From Bacteroidota bacterium (lineage in GTDB: Bacteria; Bacteroidota; Ignavibacteria; OLB7), in the NCBI GenBank assembly GCA_018266795.1, contig JAFDZV010000016.1, positions 1 through 56,137 of the forward strand: 56,137 nucleotides of DNA, given 5' to 3'. Below are positions 28,582-37,756 of this stretch, one piece after another (the stretch's first letter is position 1; every line of letters begins with the position of its first letter). The translations under genes and the position numbers were made by a program. The notes beneath the pieces are model-generated. The model made no database searches. It was not told the origin of the DNA and saw nothing but the letters and a program-made list of their open reading frames with translations.

Positions 28582-28900
28582 TCGGTCTCACGCGCCACGC
28601 CCATGCGACTCCGCACAAACCCGAACGCGCGAAGCCTCCATACCCTTTGCGCATGGTGGGGACCGGATCGCGCCCCTCATTGGTAACCGCCGACTCTCAC
28701 CGGGTTGGTGTGCACTGAGGGACCGTGCCGCATCCGGAGGCGGAATGGAAATCCCATCCATCATGGAACTCTCCGGCATGAACGGAGTGCTCGATGCATC
28801 CAATGGTTGCTTTACGTCGGAATACCACTGAGCACGGATTGCTCACTCCGGCGCCCGTACCCTGCCACCGGTGCTCGCCGCGGCAGGAGCACCCCCTCCG
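28582..28900. other. Intergenic stretch upstream of the cysteine-rich gene pair
   Basis: A 319-nt gap with no convincing gene. It leads into the conserved promoter and leader of the first 14-cysteine gene. Confidence 0.3.
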
Positions 28901-29063
28901 GTACACCATGATGTACTCCCCACGCCTGCCTGACACCGGTAACTTGCCGGCGCAAACCAACCAACCTTCTCCGGGATTCGAACCGGCAGTCACCTCGTGA
29001 CGGTGCCGCAATTCGGGAGAAGTGTTCCGGCATGAAGGTTGGTTCACATCATCAGGAGGATAC
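28901..29063 (+). promoter_or_regulatory. Conserved promoter and structured leader, copy A
   Basis: A 16-bp imperfect palindrome GTACACCATGATGTAC (28901-28916) is followed after 23 nt by TAACTTGC (28940-28947), a TAnnTTTG-like box. The leader of about 110 nt then contains AACCAACCTTC, later answered by GAAGGTTGGTT, with inner arms CTTCTCC and GGAGAAG and CGGCA and TGCCG. It ends in an AGGAGGA ribosome site just before the ATG at 29064. The same order is found at copies B and C. No other copy was noticed in the window. Confidence 0.65.
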
Positions 29064-29498
29064 ATGTCTACTCGATGTTCGCTTCCCGTGCGCGCCGCCG
29101 CCTTCATCATCGCGATGGCAGCACTGTTTCTTGCACCATCGGCCGGCAGGGCGCAGGTGATCGATTGCAGCCGCTGCGATCACTTCACGTTCGCCGTCAG
29201 CGCCAGCCTCAACTGTTCGGTCACCATCTGCTACGTTCCTGCTCCGATCGGCGATCCTCTCTGCCAGACAGTCGCTCCCGGCGGCAGCGTCTCGATCCCC
29301 TGCAACGTCTCCCGCGTGTGGGTGAACACCTGCTCCGGGAATTACTCCCTGATCCCGGCAAATGTAGCTTCAACCTGCAGCCAGCCCCTGAAGTTCGCGG
29401 ACGGCTGCTGCGGGCACATCTGCAATGTGCCGAGCATGGATGTCTGCACCAGGCTCGAGGTGCAGCCCCTCCCCTGCGCCACGCCCGGCTGCCCGTAG
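29064..29498 (+). CDS. Secreted 14-cysteine protein, paralogue 1
   Basis: A 144-residue exported protein of unrecognised family. The signal peptide ends near SAGRAQ; the mature chain of about 113 residues has 14 cysteines, 12 % of its length. Landmarks are CSRCDHFTF, VTICY, VWVNTCSGNY, KFADGCCGHIC and a final PCATPGCP. All 14 cysteines are kept in the paralogues at 29788 and 42956, so they probably form disulfides or bind metal after export. It has no lipobox, no T9SS tail and no known toxin motif. It shares promoter and leader with its paralogues and seems to arise from a tandem duplication with a period of 725 nt. Confidence 0.8.
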   Translation: MSTRCSLPVRAAAFIIAMAALFLAPSAGRAQVIDCSRCDHFTFAVSASLNCSVTICYVPAPIGDPLCQTVAPGGSVSIPCNVSRVWVNTCSGNYSLIPANVASTCSQPLKFADGCCGHICNVPSMDVCTRLEVQPLPCATPGCP

Positions 29499-29625
29499 AA
29501 ACAGGAAGAACACAAACGATGCCGCGCGGCCGGAGCCCTTGCTCCGGCCGCCGCGTTCCCGCTCCGGAGCCCACGATGGAATGCTCTCCCCTCCGCGCCA
29601 CGTACACAGATGGGCACTCCCTCCG

Positions 29626-29787
29626 GTACACCATGATGTACTCCCCCACGCCTACCGGACACCGGTAACTTGCCACACAACCAACCAGCCTTCTCCGGGA
29701 TTCGAACCGGCAATCGCCTCGTGACGGTGCCGCAATTCGGGAGGAGTGATCCGGCATGAAGGTTGGTTCACATCATCAGGGGGATTC
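29626..29787 (+). promoter_or_regulatory. Conserved promoter and structured leader, copy B
   Basis: The palindrome GTACACCATGATGTAC lies at 29626-29641 and TAACTTGC at 29666-29673, 24 nt apart. The leader keeps AACCAACC and GGTTGGTT as outer arms. The inner arm changes GGAGAAG to GGAGGAG, which still pairs with CTTCTCC through one U-G pair. The ATG at 29788 follows 114 nt after the TAACTTGC box, close to the 116 nt of copies A and C. Confidence 0.65.
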
Positions 29788-30219
29788 ATGAACACTCGAT
29801 GTACGCTTCCCGCGCGCCTTGCGGCGCTTGTGCTTCTGCTCGCGGCTCTCGTTCTGGTTCCGGCCGCAGGCCACGCCCAGACAATCAATTGCAACACGTG
29901 CGACCACTTCACCTTCGCGGTAAGCCCCAACCTCAACTGCGCGGTCACCATCTGCTACTCCCATTCGCAACTGGGGCCGGTGATCTGCGAGACCGTCAAG
30001 CCCGGCACCAGCATCGTCATCACCTGCCCGATCTATCAGGCATGGGTGAACACCTGCTCCGGCCGGTACTTCCTCGTGCCCGGAGCGGCAGCCAATTGCA
30101 CGCCGGACCTGAAGTTTGCGGCGGACTGCTGCGGGCACATCTGCAATGTGCCGAGCGCTGATCTCTGCAGCCGGCTGGAGGCGCAGCCCGTACCATGCGC
30201 AACGCCAGGCTGCCCGTGA
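29788..30219 (+). CDS. Secreted 14-cysteine protein, paralogue 2
   Basis: A 143-residue exported protein, tandem paralogue of the gene at 29064. The signal peptide is rich in Leu and Ala and ends near GHAQ. The mature chain opens TINCNTCDHFTF and keeps all 14 cysteines with the same spacing, including FAADCCGHIC and PCATPGCP. The loops between the cysteines differ, so selection appears to act on the cysteine framework. Its own promoter copy suggests separate transcription from paralogue 1. The start is fixed by the position of the shared leader and a GGGGG-rich ribosome site. Function unknown. Confidence 0.8.
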   Translation: MNTRCTLPARLAALVLLLAALVLVPAAGHAQTINCNTCDHFTFAVSPNLNCAVTICYSHSQLGPVICETVKPGTSIVITCPIYQAWVNTCSGRYFLVPGAAANCTPDLKFAADCCGHICNVPSADLCSRLEAQPVPCATPGCP

Positions 30220-30365
30220 TGCGAGCGCCCCGGGCACATCATGATTGAGAAGACGATGCTTACGTCGGGCCGGAGTTCCACTCCGGCCCGACCTGTTTCC
30301 ACCCCGCCGCAGACGCCGCATCGGCTACCGACGGATTGCTCCTGGCGAAGCTCCAAGCCCGTGGC

Positions 30366-30610
30366 CGTCGCGGACCGACATCCGCGGCAACGGATAACGG
30401 GGTGTTGCGGCTACGCGTTCGTCGCGGAGGAAACTCCGCGACTACGAACTGCAAACGACCCCGCGACTACGAACTACAAACGACTCCGCGACAACAAACT
30501 GCCGGATGGCAATGCTGCAGACAGGACGCTACGCCGATACGTCATGGCTCTGTTCGCACGTGCTGCGCGGCGGTTCATCCTATCTGTAGCACGCCGCGTA
30601 CAACGGCCCG
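30366..30610. repeat. Composite REP/BIME-like module upstream of the RAYT gene
   Basis: Three sub-elements in order. Part 1 (30366-30418) has CGCGGA/TCCGCG arms and then GCAAC/GTTGC. Part 2 (30421-30500) has GTCGCGGAGGAAACTCCGCG plus two shorter ACTCCGCGACTACGAA-like pieces. Part 3 (30511-30610) starts CTGCAGACAGG and ends CCTATCTGTAGC, arms that can pair. Modules of the same order occur at 31316-31512 and in part at 31513-31651, on the other side of the transposase-like gene. The 501-nt gap 30220-30720 holds nothing else I can identify. Confidence 0.8.
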
Positions 30611-30720
30611 GGCGGCAGGCGTTCGGCCGGAGTTCTCTCCGGCCGAGTGCGTATCATCCGTGAGGAAGGAAATGCAGCAACGACACTGTACATTCGCAGT
30701 CGGATTCCCATCCGCATACG

Positions 30721-31284
30721 ATGCTCTCCCCGAAGCCGGAGCATCCCATGTCACGAAGATATCGGCACTATCCCGACAGCGATTATCTCTACTTCATTAC
30801 GTCCACTGTCGTTGAGTGGATCCCGCTCTTCCTCTCGCATCGGCACTGCGATATCCTTATCGATGCGTTTACGTATTGCCGCCTCAACAAGGGACTGTTT
30901 GTGCACGCGTACGTGCTGATGCCGAACCACATCCATGCAATCGTTTCGTCGGAACCAGGCTCTGCGCTCCCAGGCATCATGCGCGATTTCAAGCGCCACA
31001 CCTCCACTCGTCTGCGGCAATGTCTGCTTCAGGAGAATTCGCAGTTTTTGTTGCGAACACTTCGAATCGCGAGCAGCTTGCGGTACAGGCAGTTGTGGCA
31101 ACCAGGATATGGTCCGGTTGCCATTTACACACGGATGTTTCTTCGCCAGAAGTTGAATTATCTGCACAACAATCCTGTACGCAAGGGCTATGTGCGAACG
31201 CCGCAGGACTGGCTGTACTCCAGCGCCTATGATTATTTCGAGGATAGGATGGGAGTGATGGAGATCGACCGATTGGAACTGTAG
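30721..31284 (+). CDS. REP-associated tyrosine transposase (RAYT, Y1 transposase family)
   Basis: A 187-residue single-strand nuclease of the IS200/IS605-like Y1 family. The HUH motif is HIH at residues 70-72 in VLMPNHIHAIV. The candidate catalytic tyrosine is Tyr147 in KLNYLHNNPVRKGYV. The opening SRRYRHYPDSDYLYFITSTV and the ending WLYSSAYDYF are typical of RAYTs. The start could be 30721 or the ATG at 30748. RAYTs are single-copy, usually vertically kept proteins thought to move REP palindromes, cutting near the foot of the hairpin. Here palindromic modules lie on both sides (30366-30610, 31316-31651) and elsewhere in the window, so this gene is the obvious mover. Confidence 0.9.
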   Translation: MLSPKPEHPMSRRYRHYPDSDYLYFITSTVVEWIPLFLSHRHCDILIDAFTYCRLNKGLFVHAYVLMPNHIHAIVSSEPGSALPGIMRDFKRHTSTRLRQCLLQENSQFLLRTLRIASSLRYRQLWQPGYGPVAIYTRMFLRQKLNYLHNNPVRKGYVRTPQDWLYSSAYDYFEDRMGVMEIDRLEL

Positions 31285-31315
31285 CAGCAAGGACGTTGCA
31301 TGGCGCGCTCCGAGC

Positions 31316-31651
31316 TCGTTGCGGATCAACATCCGCGGCAACGGATAACGGGATGTTGCAGCCATGCGTTCGTCGCGGAGGAAACTCCGCGACTACGAAC
31401 TACAAACGACTCCGCGACTACGAATCGTGAGGATGGCGATGCTACAGACAGGGCGCTACGCCGATACGTCATGGTGATGTTGGTTCCTCTCTGTAGCGCA
31501 GCGTGTGCAACCCTCTCTCGTCGCGGATCAACATCCGCGGCAACGGATAACGGGGTGTTGCAGCCATGCGTTTGTCGCGGAGGAAACTCCGCGACTACGC
31601 ACTACAACAGACTCCGCGACTACGCACTACAACAGACTCCGCGACAACAAA
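31316..31651. repeat. Two REP/BIME-like modules downstream of the RAYT gene
   Basis: A full module (31316-31512) repeats the order seen upstream: GCGGATCAACATCCGCGGCA, then CGTCGCGGAGGAAACTCCGC, then GCTACAGACAGG answered by CTCTCTGTAGC. A second, partial module (31513-31651) repeats the first two parts and carries a triplicated ACTCCGCGACTACGCACTAC-like piece. All point the same way as the upstream module. The array fills the convergent gap between the RAYT gene and the RND permease gene. Confidence 0.85.
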
Positions 31652-31673
31652 CGAGCGCGAGATTCCGGACGAG

Positions 31674-34600
31674 TCACTCCGCAGCATCGCCGACCGTTGG
31701 TTCGCCCGGTTCGGTGTTTTCACCGTTGCCGGATCTACGTCCACCGATCAATCGGTAGACCATCGGCAGGCCGAAGAAGAGCAGGAGGCTCGACATCGAG
31801 AACCCTCCGATAACGGCGATCGCAAGCGGCTGCTGCATCTGCGCTCCGGCGCCGATCCCGAGCGAGAGCGGAAGCAGCGCCAGTACGGCCGCCATCGTGG
31901 TCATCAGGATCGGTCTGCGCCGAAGCCTGCTCGCGCCGATCAGCGCGCGATCCAGCGTCATTCCACCGGCACGAAGATGGTTCATCTCATGCAGAATGAA
32001 GATGGCGTTCTCCGCGACGATGCCGATCACCATGATGGTTCCCACCATGCTGGAGATGTTCAGCGTCACCCCCGTAATCCAGAGCGCACCAACCACGCCG
32101 AGGAGCGATAGAAGATTGATGATGAGAATGGATACGGGAGCCGAGAACTCGCCGAACTCGATCAGCAGAACGATGAACACAAGCCCGAACGCCGCAAGCG
32201 CCACCAGCACCAGCCCCCGGAACGATTCCTGCTGCGTCTGATAGAGCCCGCCGTACTCGATCGATATCCCCGCAGGAATCGTCAGGTGTCCAGCCAGCCT
32301 GCTCTTGATGTCGGCGATCGTGCTCCCCAGATCCCGTCCGGTGATCCGGGCGGTAACCGCTACCAGACGGCGCAGCCCTTCGCGATGCAGCTCCGGCTGG
32401 CCGGTGCTCTTCGTGATCGTAGCAATCGACGTCAACGGAACGGCGATCCCCTGCTGATTCACCAGCCGCACTCCGGAGAGCAGGTCGATGTCGTGCCGGT
32501 ACTCATCCGGGTAGCGGACACGGATATCCACCAGCTTTTCTCCCTGCAACACGGTGGAGCCGACGCTGCCGCGCATGATGGTCTCCAGCTGTGCAGCCAC
32601 CTCGGTAGCGTCCAGTCCGGCTCTGGCTGCGCGCTCCGGATCCAGGTTGACAACGAACGACGGCCCGGTGATCACGATGCCGCTGAACGCATCCACAACG
32701 CCGGGCACGTTCTCGATCAATCGTGTGATCTCCTCCGCCTTCGCCTGAAGGATCCTGCTGTCGGAGCCGAAGATCTTGATTTCGATCGGGGAAGGAGAGT
32801 TGGTGAGATCGCCGATCACATCCTGCATGAGCTGTCCGAAGTCGATGCGGAGCGCCGGCTGTGAGGATTCGATCTTCGTCCGAACCTCATCGATCACCAG
32901 ATCGATGGAGCGCGACCGCTCCTTTCTGAGCTTCACCAGGTAATCTCCCCTGTTCGGCTCGGTCAGGAAGAAGCCCATCTGTGTGCCGGTCCTGCGGGAG
33001 TAGGATTCAACCTCCGGCGTCTTCATCAAAATCTGCTCCACCTGGGTCAGCATCCTGTTCGTTTCATCGAGCGATGTTCCGGGCGGCGATTCGTAATCCA
33101 GCACGAACGATCCCTCATCCATATCCGGCATGAAGCCGCTCCCCACCTGCGAGTAGACCAGACAGGTGGCGGCGAACATCACGAGTGCGAACGGGATCAC
33201 CGTCCACGAATGCCGGAGAAGCCATCCGAGCCACCGCTCGTACCAGCCTCCGGTACCGCTTCTCCGCTCCTGCCGCTTCAATTCCCGTTCGATATCCCTC
33301 TCGCGGATCACGACCGACGCCAGAAGCGGGGCAAGGGAGATCGAGAGAAGGAACGACAGCACGAGGGCGAAGACCATCGTGATCGACAGGGAGGCGAAGA
33401 AGGCGCCGGTGATCCCGCCGAGAAATGCCAGCGGGATATGAATCACGAGCGTACTGGCCGTGGAGCCGATGATAGCCGGCATCAGCTCGTGAAGAGAGAG
33501 CCGGGCGGCCGCGCCGAACGCACTCTCCGCCACCCGCACATCATCGCGCACCGTGTTGAACCGGGCGAAGATGTGCTCGATCACCACGATCGAATCATCG
33601 ATGATCAGCCCGACTGCGGCAGCCATTCCACCAAGCGTCATGATGTTGATCGAGAAGCCGACGGCGTTCAGACAGAGAAGCGTTGCCGCGATGGTCACCG
33701 GAACAACCACGGCGATCACGATCGTCACGCGCCAGCTCCGGAGGAATACCAGCAGCACGATCATCGCCAGCACAACACCGATCACGATGCTGTCGCGCGT
33801 GCTGGAGATGGAACTGTTGATGAAGTCCGATTGATCGTAGAAGTTCTCGAAATGGACATCGGAGGGGAGCCGAATCCCGGCGAGAACGCTGTCCACATCC
33901 GTGCCGATCTGCACCGTGCTGCCGGCCGGCTGCCGGATCACGTTGATCAGCACCGCCGGGTGCCCGTGCGCCGTGGTCCTGATAAGCTGATCGGCAACCG
34001 AGGGAGAAACCACCGCCACATCGGAGAGATGCACCGGCACGCCATTGCGTGTCGCCACCACCACCGCTCCGATATCGTTCACCGATGCCAGCCGCTCCAC
34101 AACCAGCGAGAGGTACATCTGATAGTTGTTGTCCAGGATTCCCGTGGAGGCGACGATGTTGCTCCTGGCGATGGCGTCCGAGACCTGACGGACCCCCAAC
34201 CCATACCCCGCAAGCTTTTCCGGGTTCACCGTCACGCGGTATTCCCGCACATCGCCGCCGGTGATCTCCACCCTCGCAATCCCCTTCACCTGAAGCAGCG
34301 CCGGACGAATCGTATAGAGCGCCAGATCGCGCAGCTCCACCAGGCTTCGCCTGTCCGACGTGAGACTGTACCCCTGAATCGGGAACACCGAGACCCGCAT
34401 CTGCTGCGCCTGGATCGCCACTGTAGCCGGCAGCACATTGCGGACATCCTGCAGCCTCCCCTGAAGCGATTGCAGCGTCTCCTCCACGTTCGCTCCCCAG
34501 TCCAGATCCACGGAGATCTCCGTGGACCCACGGCCGGTGATGGACCGGACCAGCCGCACGCCCTGAAGCGAGCTTGCCAGCCCTTCCAGCGGAACCGTCA

Positions 34601-34787
34601 CCTCGGACATCATGCGCTCCGCGGGCTGCTCGCCGTTATCGGCCAGGATCACGATGCGGGGAAAGGTGATGTCCGGAAAAAGCGACACCGGCATGGAGGT
34701 CATCACCGCAATGCCTGCCGCCGCGAGCAGCGTCACCGTGAAGAAGAGCGCCTTCCTGCGACTGACTATCTGGCCGTAGAAGTTCAT
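31674..34787 (-). CDS. RND-family efflux pump inner-membrane permease (AcrB/MexB-like)
   Basis: A 1037-residue proton-driven exporter with the usual pattern: one helix at the start (LFFTVTLLAAAGIAVM), a large periplasmic loop, helices 2-6, a second loop and helices 8-12. Helix 4 has GLIIDDSIVVIEH with an Asp pair as in drug-type RND pumps, not the DFGxIVDG pattern of heavy-metal (HME) pumps. PVSLFPDITFPRIVI near residue 33 and GVVDAFSGIVITGP are typical. It is the last gene of a tripartite set; the adaptor gene ends 6 nt upstream. Substrate unknown: drugs, detergents or metals. The linked two-component system suggests it responds to an envelope or toxicant signal. Confidence 0.93.
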   Translation of the reverse strand: MNFYGQIVSRRKALFFTVTLLAAAGIAVMTSMPVSLFPDITFPRIVILADNGEQPAERMMSEVTVPLEGLASSLQGVRLVRSITGRGSTEISVDLDWGANVEETLQSLQGRLQDVRNVLPATVAIQAQQMRVSVFPIQGYSLTSDRRSLVELRDLALYTIRPALLQVKGIARVEITGGDVREYRVTVNPEKLAGYGLGVRQVSDAIARSNIVASTGILDNNYQMYLSLVVERLASVNDIGAVVVATRNGVPVHLSDVAVVSPSVADQLIRTTAHGHPAVLINVIRQPAGSTVQIGTDVDSVLAGIRLPSDVHFENFYDQSDFINSSISSTRDSIVIGVVLAMIVLLVFLRSWRVTIVIAVVVPVTIAATLLCLNAVGFSINIMTLGGMAAAVGLIIDDSIVVIEHIFARFNTVRDDVRVAESAFGAAARLSLHELMPAIIGSTASTLVIHIPLAFLGGITGAFFASLSITMVFALVLSFLLSISLAPLLASVVIRERDIERELKRQERRSGTGGWYERWLGWLLRHSWTVIPFALVMFAATCLVYSQVGSGFMPDMDEGSFVLDYESPPGTSLDETNRMLTQVEQILMKTPEVESYSRRTGTQMGFFLTEPNRGDYLVKLRKERSRSIDLVIDEVRTKIESSQPALRIDFGQLMQDVIGDLTNSPSPIEIKIFGSDSRILQAKAEEITRLIENVPGVVDAFSGIVITGPSFVVNLDPERAARAGLDATEVAAQLETIMRGSVGSTVLQGEKLVDIRVRYPDEYRHDIDLLSGVRLVNQQGIAVPLTSIATITKSTGQPELHREGLRRLVAVTARITGRDLGSTIADIKSRLAGHLTIPAGISIEYGGLYQTQQESFRGLVLVALAAFGLVFIVLLIEFGEFSAPVSILIINLLSLLGVVGALWITGVTLNISSMVGTIMVIGIVAENAIFILHEMNHLRAGGMTLDRALIGASRLRRRPILMTTMAAVLALLPLSLGIGAGAQMQQPLAIAVIGGFSMSSLLLFFGLPMVYRLIGGRRSGNGENTEPGEPTVGDAAE

Positions 34788-34793
34788 GCGTCC

Positions 34794-35813
34794 CTATCTG
34801 GCTACGGTTACGTGCGTGGAATCCGCCAGCGAGTAGTGCCCCTCGACGATCACCTGCATCCCCGCATGCAGCCGGTCGCTCCGGATCTCCACAATGGAGT
34901 CGCGCGCAGAGCCAAGCTCCACCGGAACGATGTGCGCCAGCGAATCCGCGCCCACGATGACCACGGAGTTGGTGTTGTCCTCGTCGTTTCTGAGCACGGC
35001 CTTCTTCGGCACCAGCATCGCCTCCGGATGATGGCCGGTGACGATGGACGCCGTGCCGGCCATGTCGGTCTTGAGCAGGCTGAAGGTGGATGTGGGAAGG
35101 TGATTGAACCGCAGTCGGACGCGCACCGTCTGGCTCTGCGCGTCCGACTGCGGGCTGATCGCGGCCACGATGGCCTCCAGTTCCTCGTCCGGAAGCGCCT
35201 GAAGCCGTATCCTGCATGCCGATCCCAGCCGCACCCTGGCGATCGCGCTCAACGGCAGATCGGCCACGAAGACGAGCGTGGAGAGATCCACGATCGAGAA
35301 CATCTCCGCCCCCTCCGCGACACTCTCCCCCTGGTTGGCGTTCTTCGTTGCAACGATGCCGCCGATCGGCGCACGCACCTGCGCGCTGTTGTCGGCAGAC
35401 GCAGCAAGCTGGAGCATCCGCTGCGCCTCCGCCTTCTCCTCGGGCGTACGTGCGGCCGCCAGCAGAGCGTTGGCGCCGTTGATCTGCGCCTGCGACTCCT
35501 TGGTCCGGATCACTGCAACCACCGCCCCGTTCCCAACCGATTCCCCCTCCACAACTTTCAGGCTCAGCACCGTTCCCGCAACGGGAGCGTAGAGCTTTTC
35601 CGTGCGAAGCGCCTCGATCTTTCCCACGGCATTCACCACGGACACCGCGTCGCCCTGCTGGATGCCGGCGATCTTCACGGTCACCATCGGAGGAGGAGTC
35701 TTCTCCTCCCCGGCCTGTTCCTGTCGGGAGCATCCGCCAACGGCCAGCATCAACGCGATGGCTCCCGGAAGCCGGCACCGCCATCGGTTCATAATCTTCA
35801 TTGCCACATTCAT
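34794..35813 (-). CDS. RND efflux periplasmic adaptor (membrane fusion protein)
   Basis: A 339-residue periplasmic bridge between pump and outer-membrane channel. The N-terminus is a lipoprotein signal with lipobox AVGGC. The biotinyl-like half motifs are APVAGTVLSLKVVEGESV and RAPIGGIVATKNANQGESV; a short helical hairpin (about residues 105-140) lies between them. The beta-barrel and membrane-proximal parts follow (RVRLGSACRIRLQALP, then MLVPKKAVLRNDEDN). It overlaps the TolC-like gene by 4 nt and stands 6 nt before the pump gene, so the three are one operon. Confidence 0.92.
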   Translation of the reverse strand: MNVAMKIMNRWRCRLPGAIALMLAVGGCSRQEQAGEEKTPPPMVTVKIAGIQQGDAVSVVNAVGKIEALRTEKLYAPVAGTVLSLKVVEGESVGNGAVVAVIRTKESQAQINGANALLAAARTPEEKAEAQRMLQLAASADNSAQVRAPIGGIVATKNANQGESVAEGAEMFSIVDLSTLVFVADLPLSAIARVRLGSACRIRLQALPDEELEAIVAAISPQSDAQSQTVRVRLRFNHLPTSTFSLLKTDMAGTASIVTGHHPEAMLVPKKAVLRNDEDNTNSVVIVGADSLAHIVPVELGSARDSIVEIRSDRLHAGMQVIVEGHYSLADSTHVTVAR

Positions 35814-37156
35814 GGAGTTGTTAGGCGTTCGAGTCTTGCAATCAGCACCTGAAGCTCCGCAAGCGTCTGAAGTTCCGCCAGCCTGTTGTCGGCCAGAAGC
35901 TGCTGTGCGTCCAGCACCTCCAGCGCCGAGCCGCCGCCGCCGGCATATTTCGATTTGGTCAGCAGGAAATTCTGCTCAGCGTCCGCTATGGTTGCGCGGA
36001 TCAGCACCAGCCGATCGCGCCCCCGGGCTATTCGCGCATGCAACTCCACGTTCTGCCGCATCAGCGAACGCCGAAGGAGATCGGCCTGCAGCCGGAGTGT
36101 GTCCACGGCAATCTGCCGCTGCTCGACACGCAGATCGGTGATCCCCCAGTTCAGGATCGGAATATCCACGGTCACTCCGGCAGACACGCCGACAACACTG
36201 GACCGCTCGCTCCGAGGCAGCGTGATATTCTGCACGGAGGTCAGTGCGCCGGCATCTGCAAGCAGACTGACGGTCGGGCTGTTCTCCCGCCGCGCCAGCT
36301 CCACTTCGATCTGGCTTCGCCTGACGGCGAGATCGACGGCGGCGAGATCGGGGTTGGCCGCAGGGTCGAACATGCCCACGTCCGCCAGTGAGTCCAGACG
36401 CCCGGCCACGGAAACCAGCGTATCGAATGGAAGGCCGATCAGCTCCGCGAGCGCGAACCGTGCGGTATCCGCCGCATTGTGCGCATCGTCCAGCGCCAGC
36501 CTGGCGTCCGAGAGGCGGACACGGGTTTTCAATACATCGGTGAGCCCCACGAGGCTCCCGGCATACATCGTCTCCACCAGCCGGAGATAGTCCGCAAGCT
36601 GCTGGACATTCACCTCCCTGAGAGCCACTTCATCACGCGCGTGCATCGCGTCATTGAACGCCAGCTCCACGTTCAATCGCAGATCGCGCTCCATCAGCAG
36701 CCGCTCCCGGCCGATGAGGTCGATATCGATCCCGCTCTGGTCCAGACGGAGATCGCGCCGGCCGCCATCGTAGAGAAGATGCTCGATCATTACCTGTGCA
36801 CCGATCTGCCCGCCGTTGGTCAGCGCGGGATCGTAGCCGAACGAAGGGAATGTGGGAGCATAGACGGCGTTGCCGTGGAAGCTGACCCTGGGAAGGCGCT
36901 GCTGGATCAGCTCCCGGCGGGATGACTGCGCTCCGGTAAGCCCCCTGTCGGCAATACCGAATCGCGGATTGTTCTCCCGTGCGATCGCCAGGGCACGATC
37001 CACCGTCAGCACGGTCTGCGCGCTCGCAACCGTACCGGTCACGACCGTATCGGTCACGACCGCAATGGCCGCGAACAGCAGGACGTACGAGAGGAGAAAT
37101 GGATTCGAAGATGATCGCACGATCGGGATCGGAAGTAGTGTTGGGACTCGTTGCAT
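35810..37156 (-). CDS. TolC-family outer-membrane efflux channel
   Basis: A 448-residue outer-membrane factor. After a signal peptide (hydrophobic LLSYVLLFAAIAVV, cleavage near ASAQ) it shows the TolC duplication. Each half has long amphipathic helices (for example VDRALAIARENNPRFGIADR and ILNWGITDLRVEQRQIAVDTL) and short strand segments (PRVSFHGNAVYAP, PTVSLLADAG). It would form the trimeric exit duct for the pump. It follows the PepSY gene by 84 nt and overlaps the adaptor gene by 4 nt. Confidence 0.9.
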   Translation of the reverse strand: MQRVPTLLPIPIVRSSSNPFLLSYVLLFAAIAVVTDTVVTGTVASAQTVLTVDRALAIARENNPRFGIADRGLTGAQSSRRELIQQRLPRVSFHGNAVYAPTFPSFGYDPALTNGGQIGAQVMIEHLLYDGGRRDLRLDQSGIDIDLIGRERLLMERDLRLNVELAFNDAMHARDEVALREVNVQQLADYLRLVETMYAGSLVGLTDVLKTRVRLSDARLALDDAHNAADTARFALAELIGLPFDTLVSVAGRLDSLADVGMFDPAANPDLAAVDLAVRRSQIEVELARRENSPTVSLLADAGALTSVQNITLPRSERSSVVGVSAGVTVDIPILNWGITDLRVEQRQIAVDTLRLQADLLRRSLMRQNVELHARIARGRDRLVLIRATIADAEQNFLLTKSKYAGGGGSALEVLDAQQLLADNRLAELQTLAELQVLIARLERLTTP

Positions 37157-37240
37157 CGATCTCTACACTGCAAAGCGGGCGGCTCCAGGGACGGAACCAC
37201 CCGCTTCGGTGCTCTCGACGCCCGCCACACAACAAGCCGG

Positions 37241-37588
37241 CTACCGGCTCTTCTTCACATGTCGTTGTTTCTTCTCGGCCTGCGCTTCGTTCTTTTCGTC
37301 GGCCTTCGTTTCATTCTCCGTCCTGGTCACCTTTCCGGTCATTGCATCCACCCACACCTCCTTGATGCCGCTGCCGGTTTTGATATCGAACGAATAAATG
37401 AACTGGCCATCCTCGTGCTCGAGTTCGGCACTCTTGATCCTGCCGTCCGGCACCGCCTGCTGCGCAGCTGCGCGCGCCTGCTTCATGGTGACCTTGGGCT
37501 TTTGTGCGCTGGCCGGAACCGACGCAGAGATCATGACTGCGACTGCACATGCAAGCGCCAGACCGATTGATTTCATGGGGGATTTCAT
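37241..37588 (-). CDS. Exported PepSY-domain protein
   Basis: A 115-residue periplasmic protein. The start at 37588 is fixed by GGAGGCAGG just upstream and gives a signal peptide (GLALACAVAVMISASVPASA). One PepSY domain follows: VTMKQARAAAQQAVPDGRIK, then LEHEDGQFIYSFDIKTGSG and KEVWVDAMTGKVTRTE. The tail is Lys/Glu-rich. PepSY proteins often sit beside two-component systems and act as periplasmic inhibitors or sensors. Its place between the kinase gene and the efflux genes suggests it tunes signalling for the pump. Confidence 0.87.
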   Translation of the reverse strand: MKSPMKSIGLALACAVAVMISASVPASAQKPKVTMKQARAAAQQAVPDGRIKSAELEHEDGQFIYSFDIKTGSGIKEVWVDAMTGKVTRTENETKADEKNEAQAEKKQRHVKKSR

Positions 37589-37756
37589 TCCTGCCTCCTG
37601 TATGATTGATTCCTGTTGTTTCCGGTTCTGCCTGCGGGAAGTTTCCGTCACTCCCGATCAGGTGCATTGCGAGAGAACCGGATGCAATGTAGGAGCCTCA
37701 TATGGAGACAGGATGAAATTCCCCGAAGCCTGGAAAATGAGATGAATATTCCCAGC

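Noticed and set aside
28965-29050. On the minus strand the leader contains GGTTCGAATCCCGG, like a tRNA T-arm, with a 7-bp stem around it.
   Set aside because: The T-stem does not pair properly, there is no anticodon arm of normal size, and the total length is too short. It is better explained as part of the leader stem.
31674-34787. RND permease considered as a heavy-metal (CusA/CzcA) pump because of the linked two-component system.
   Set aside because: Helix 4 has GLIIDDSIVVIEH with two Asp residues and lacks the metal-pump DFGxIVDG pattern.
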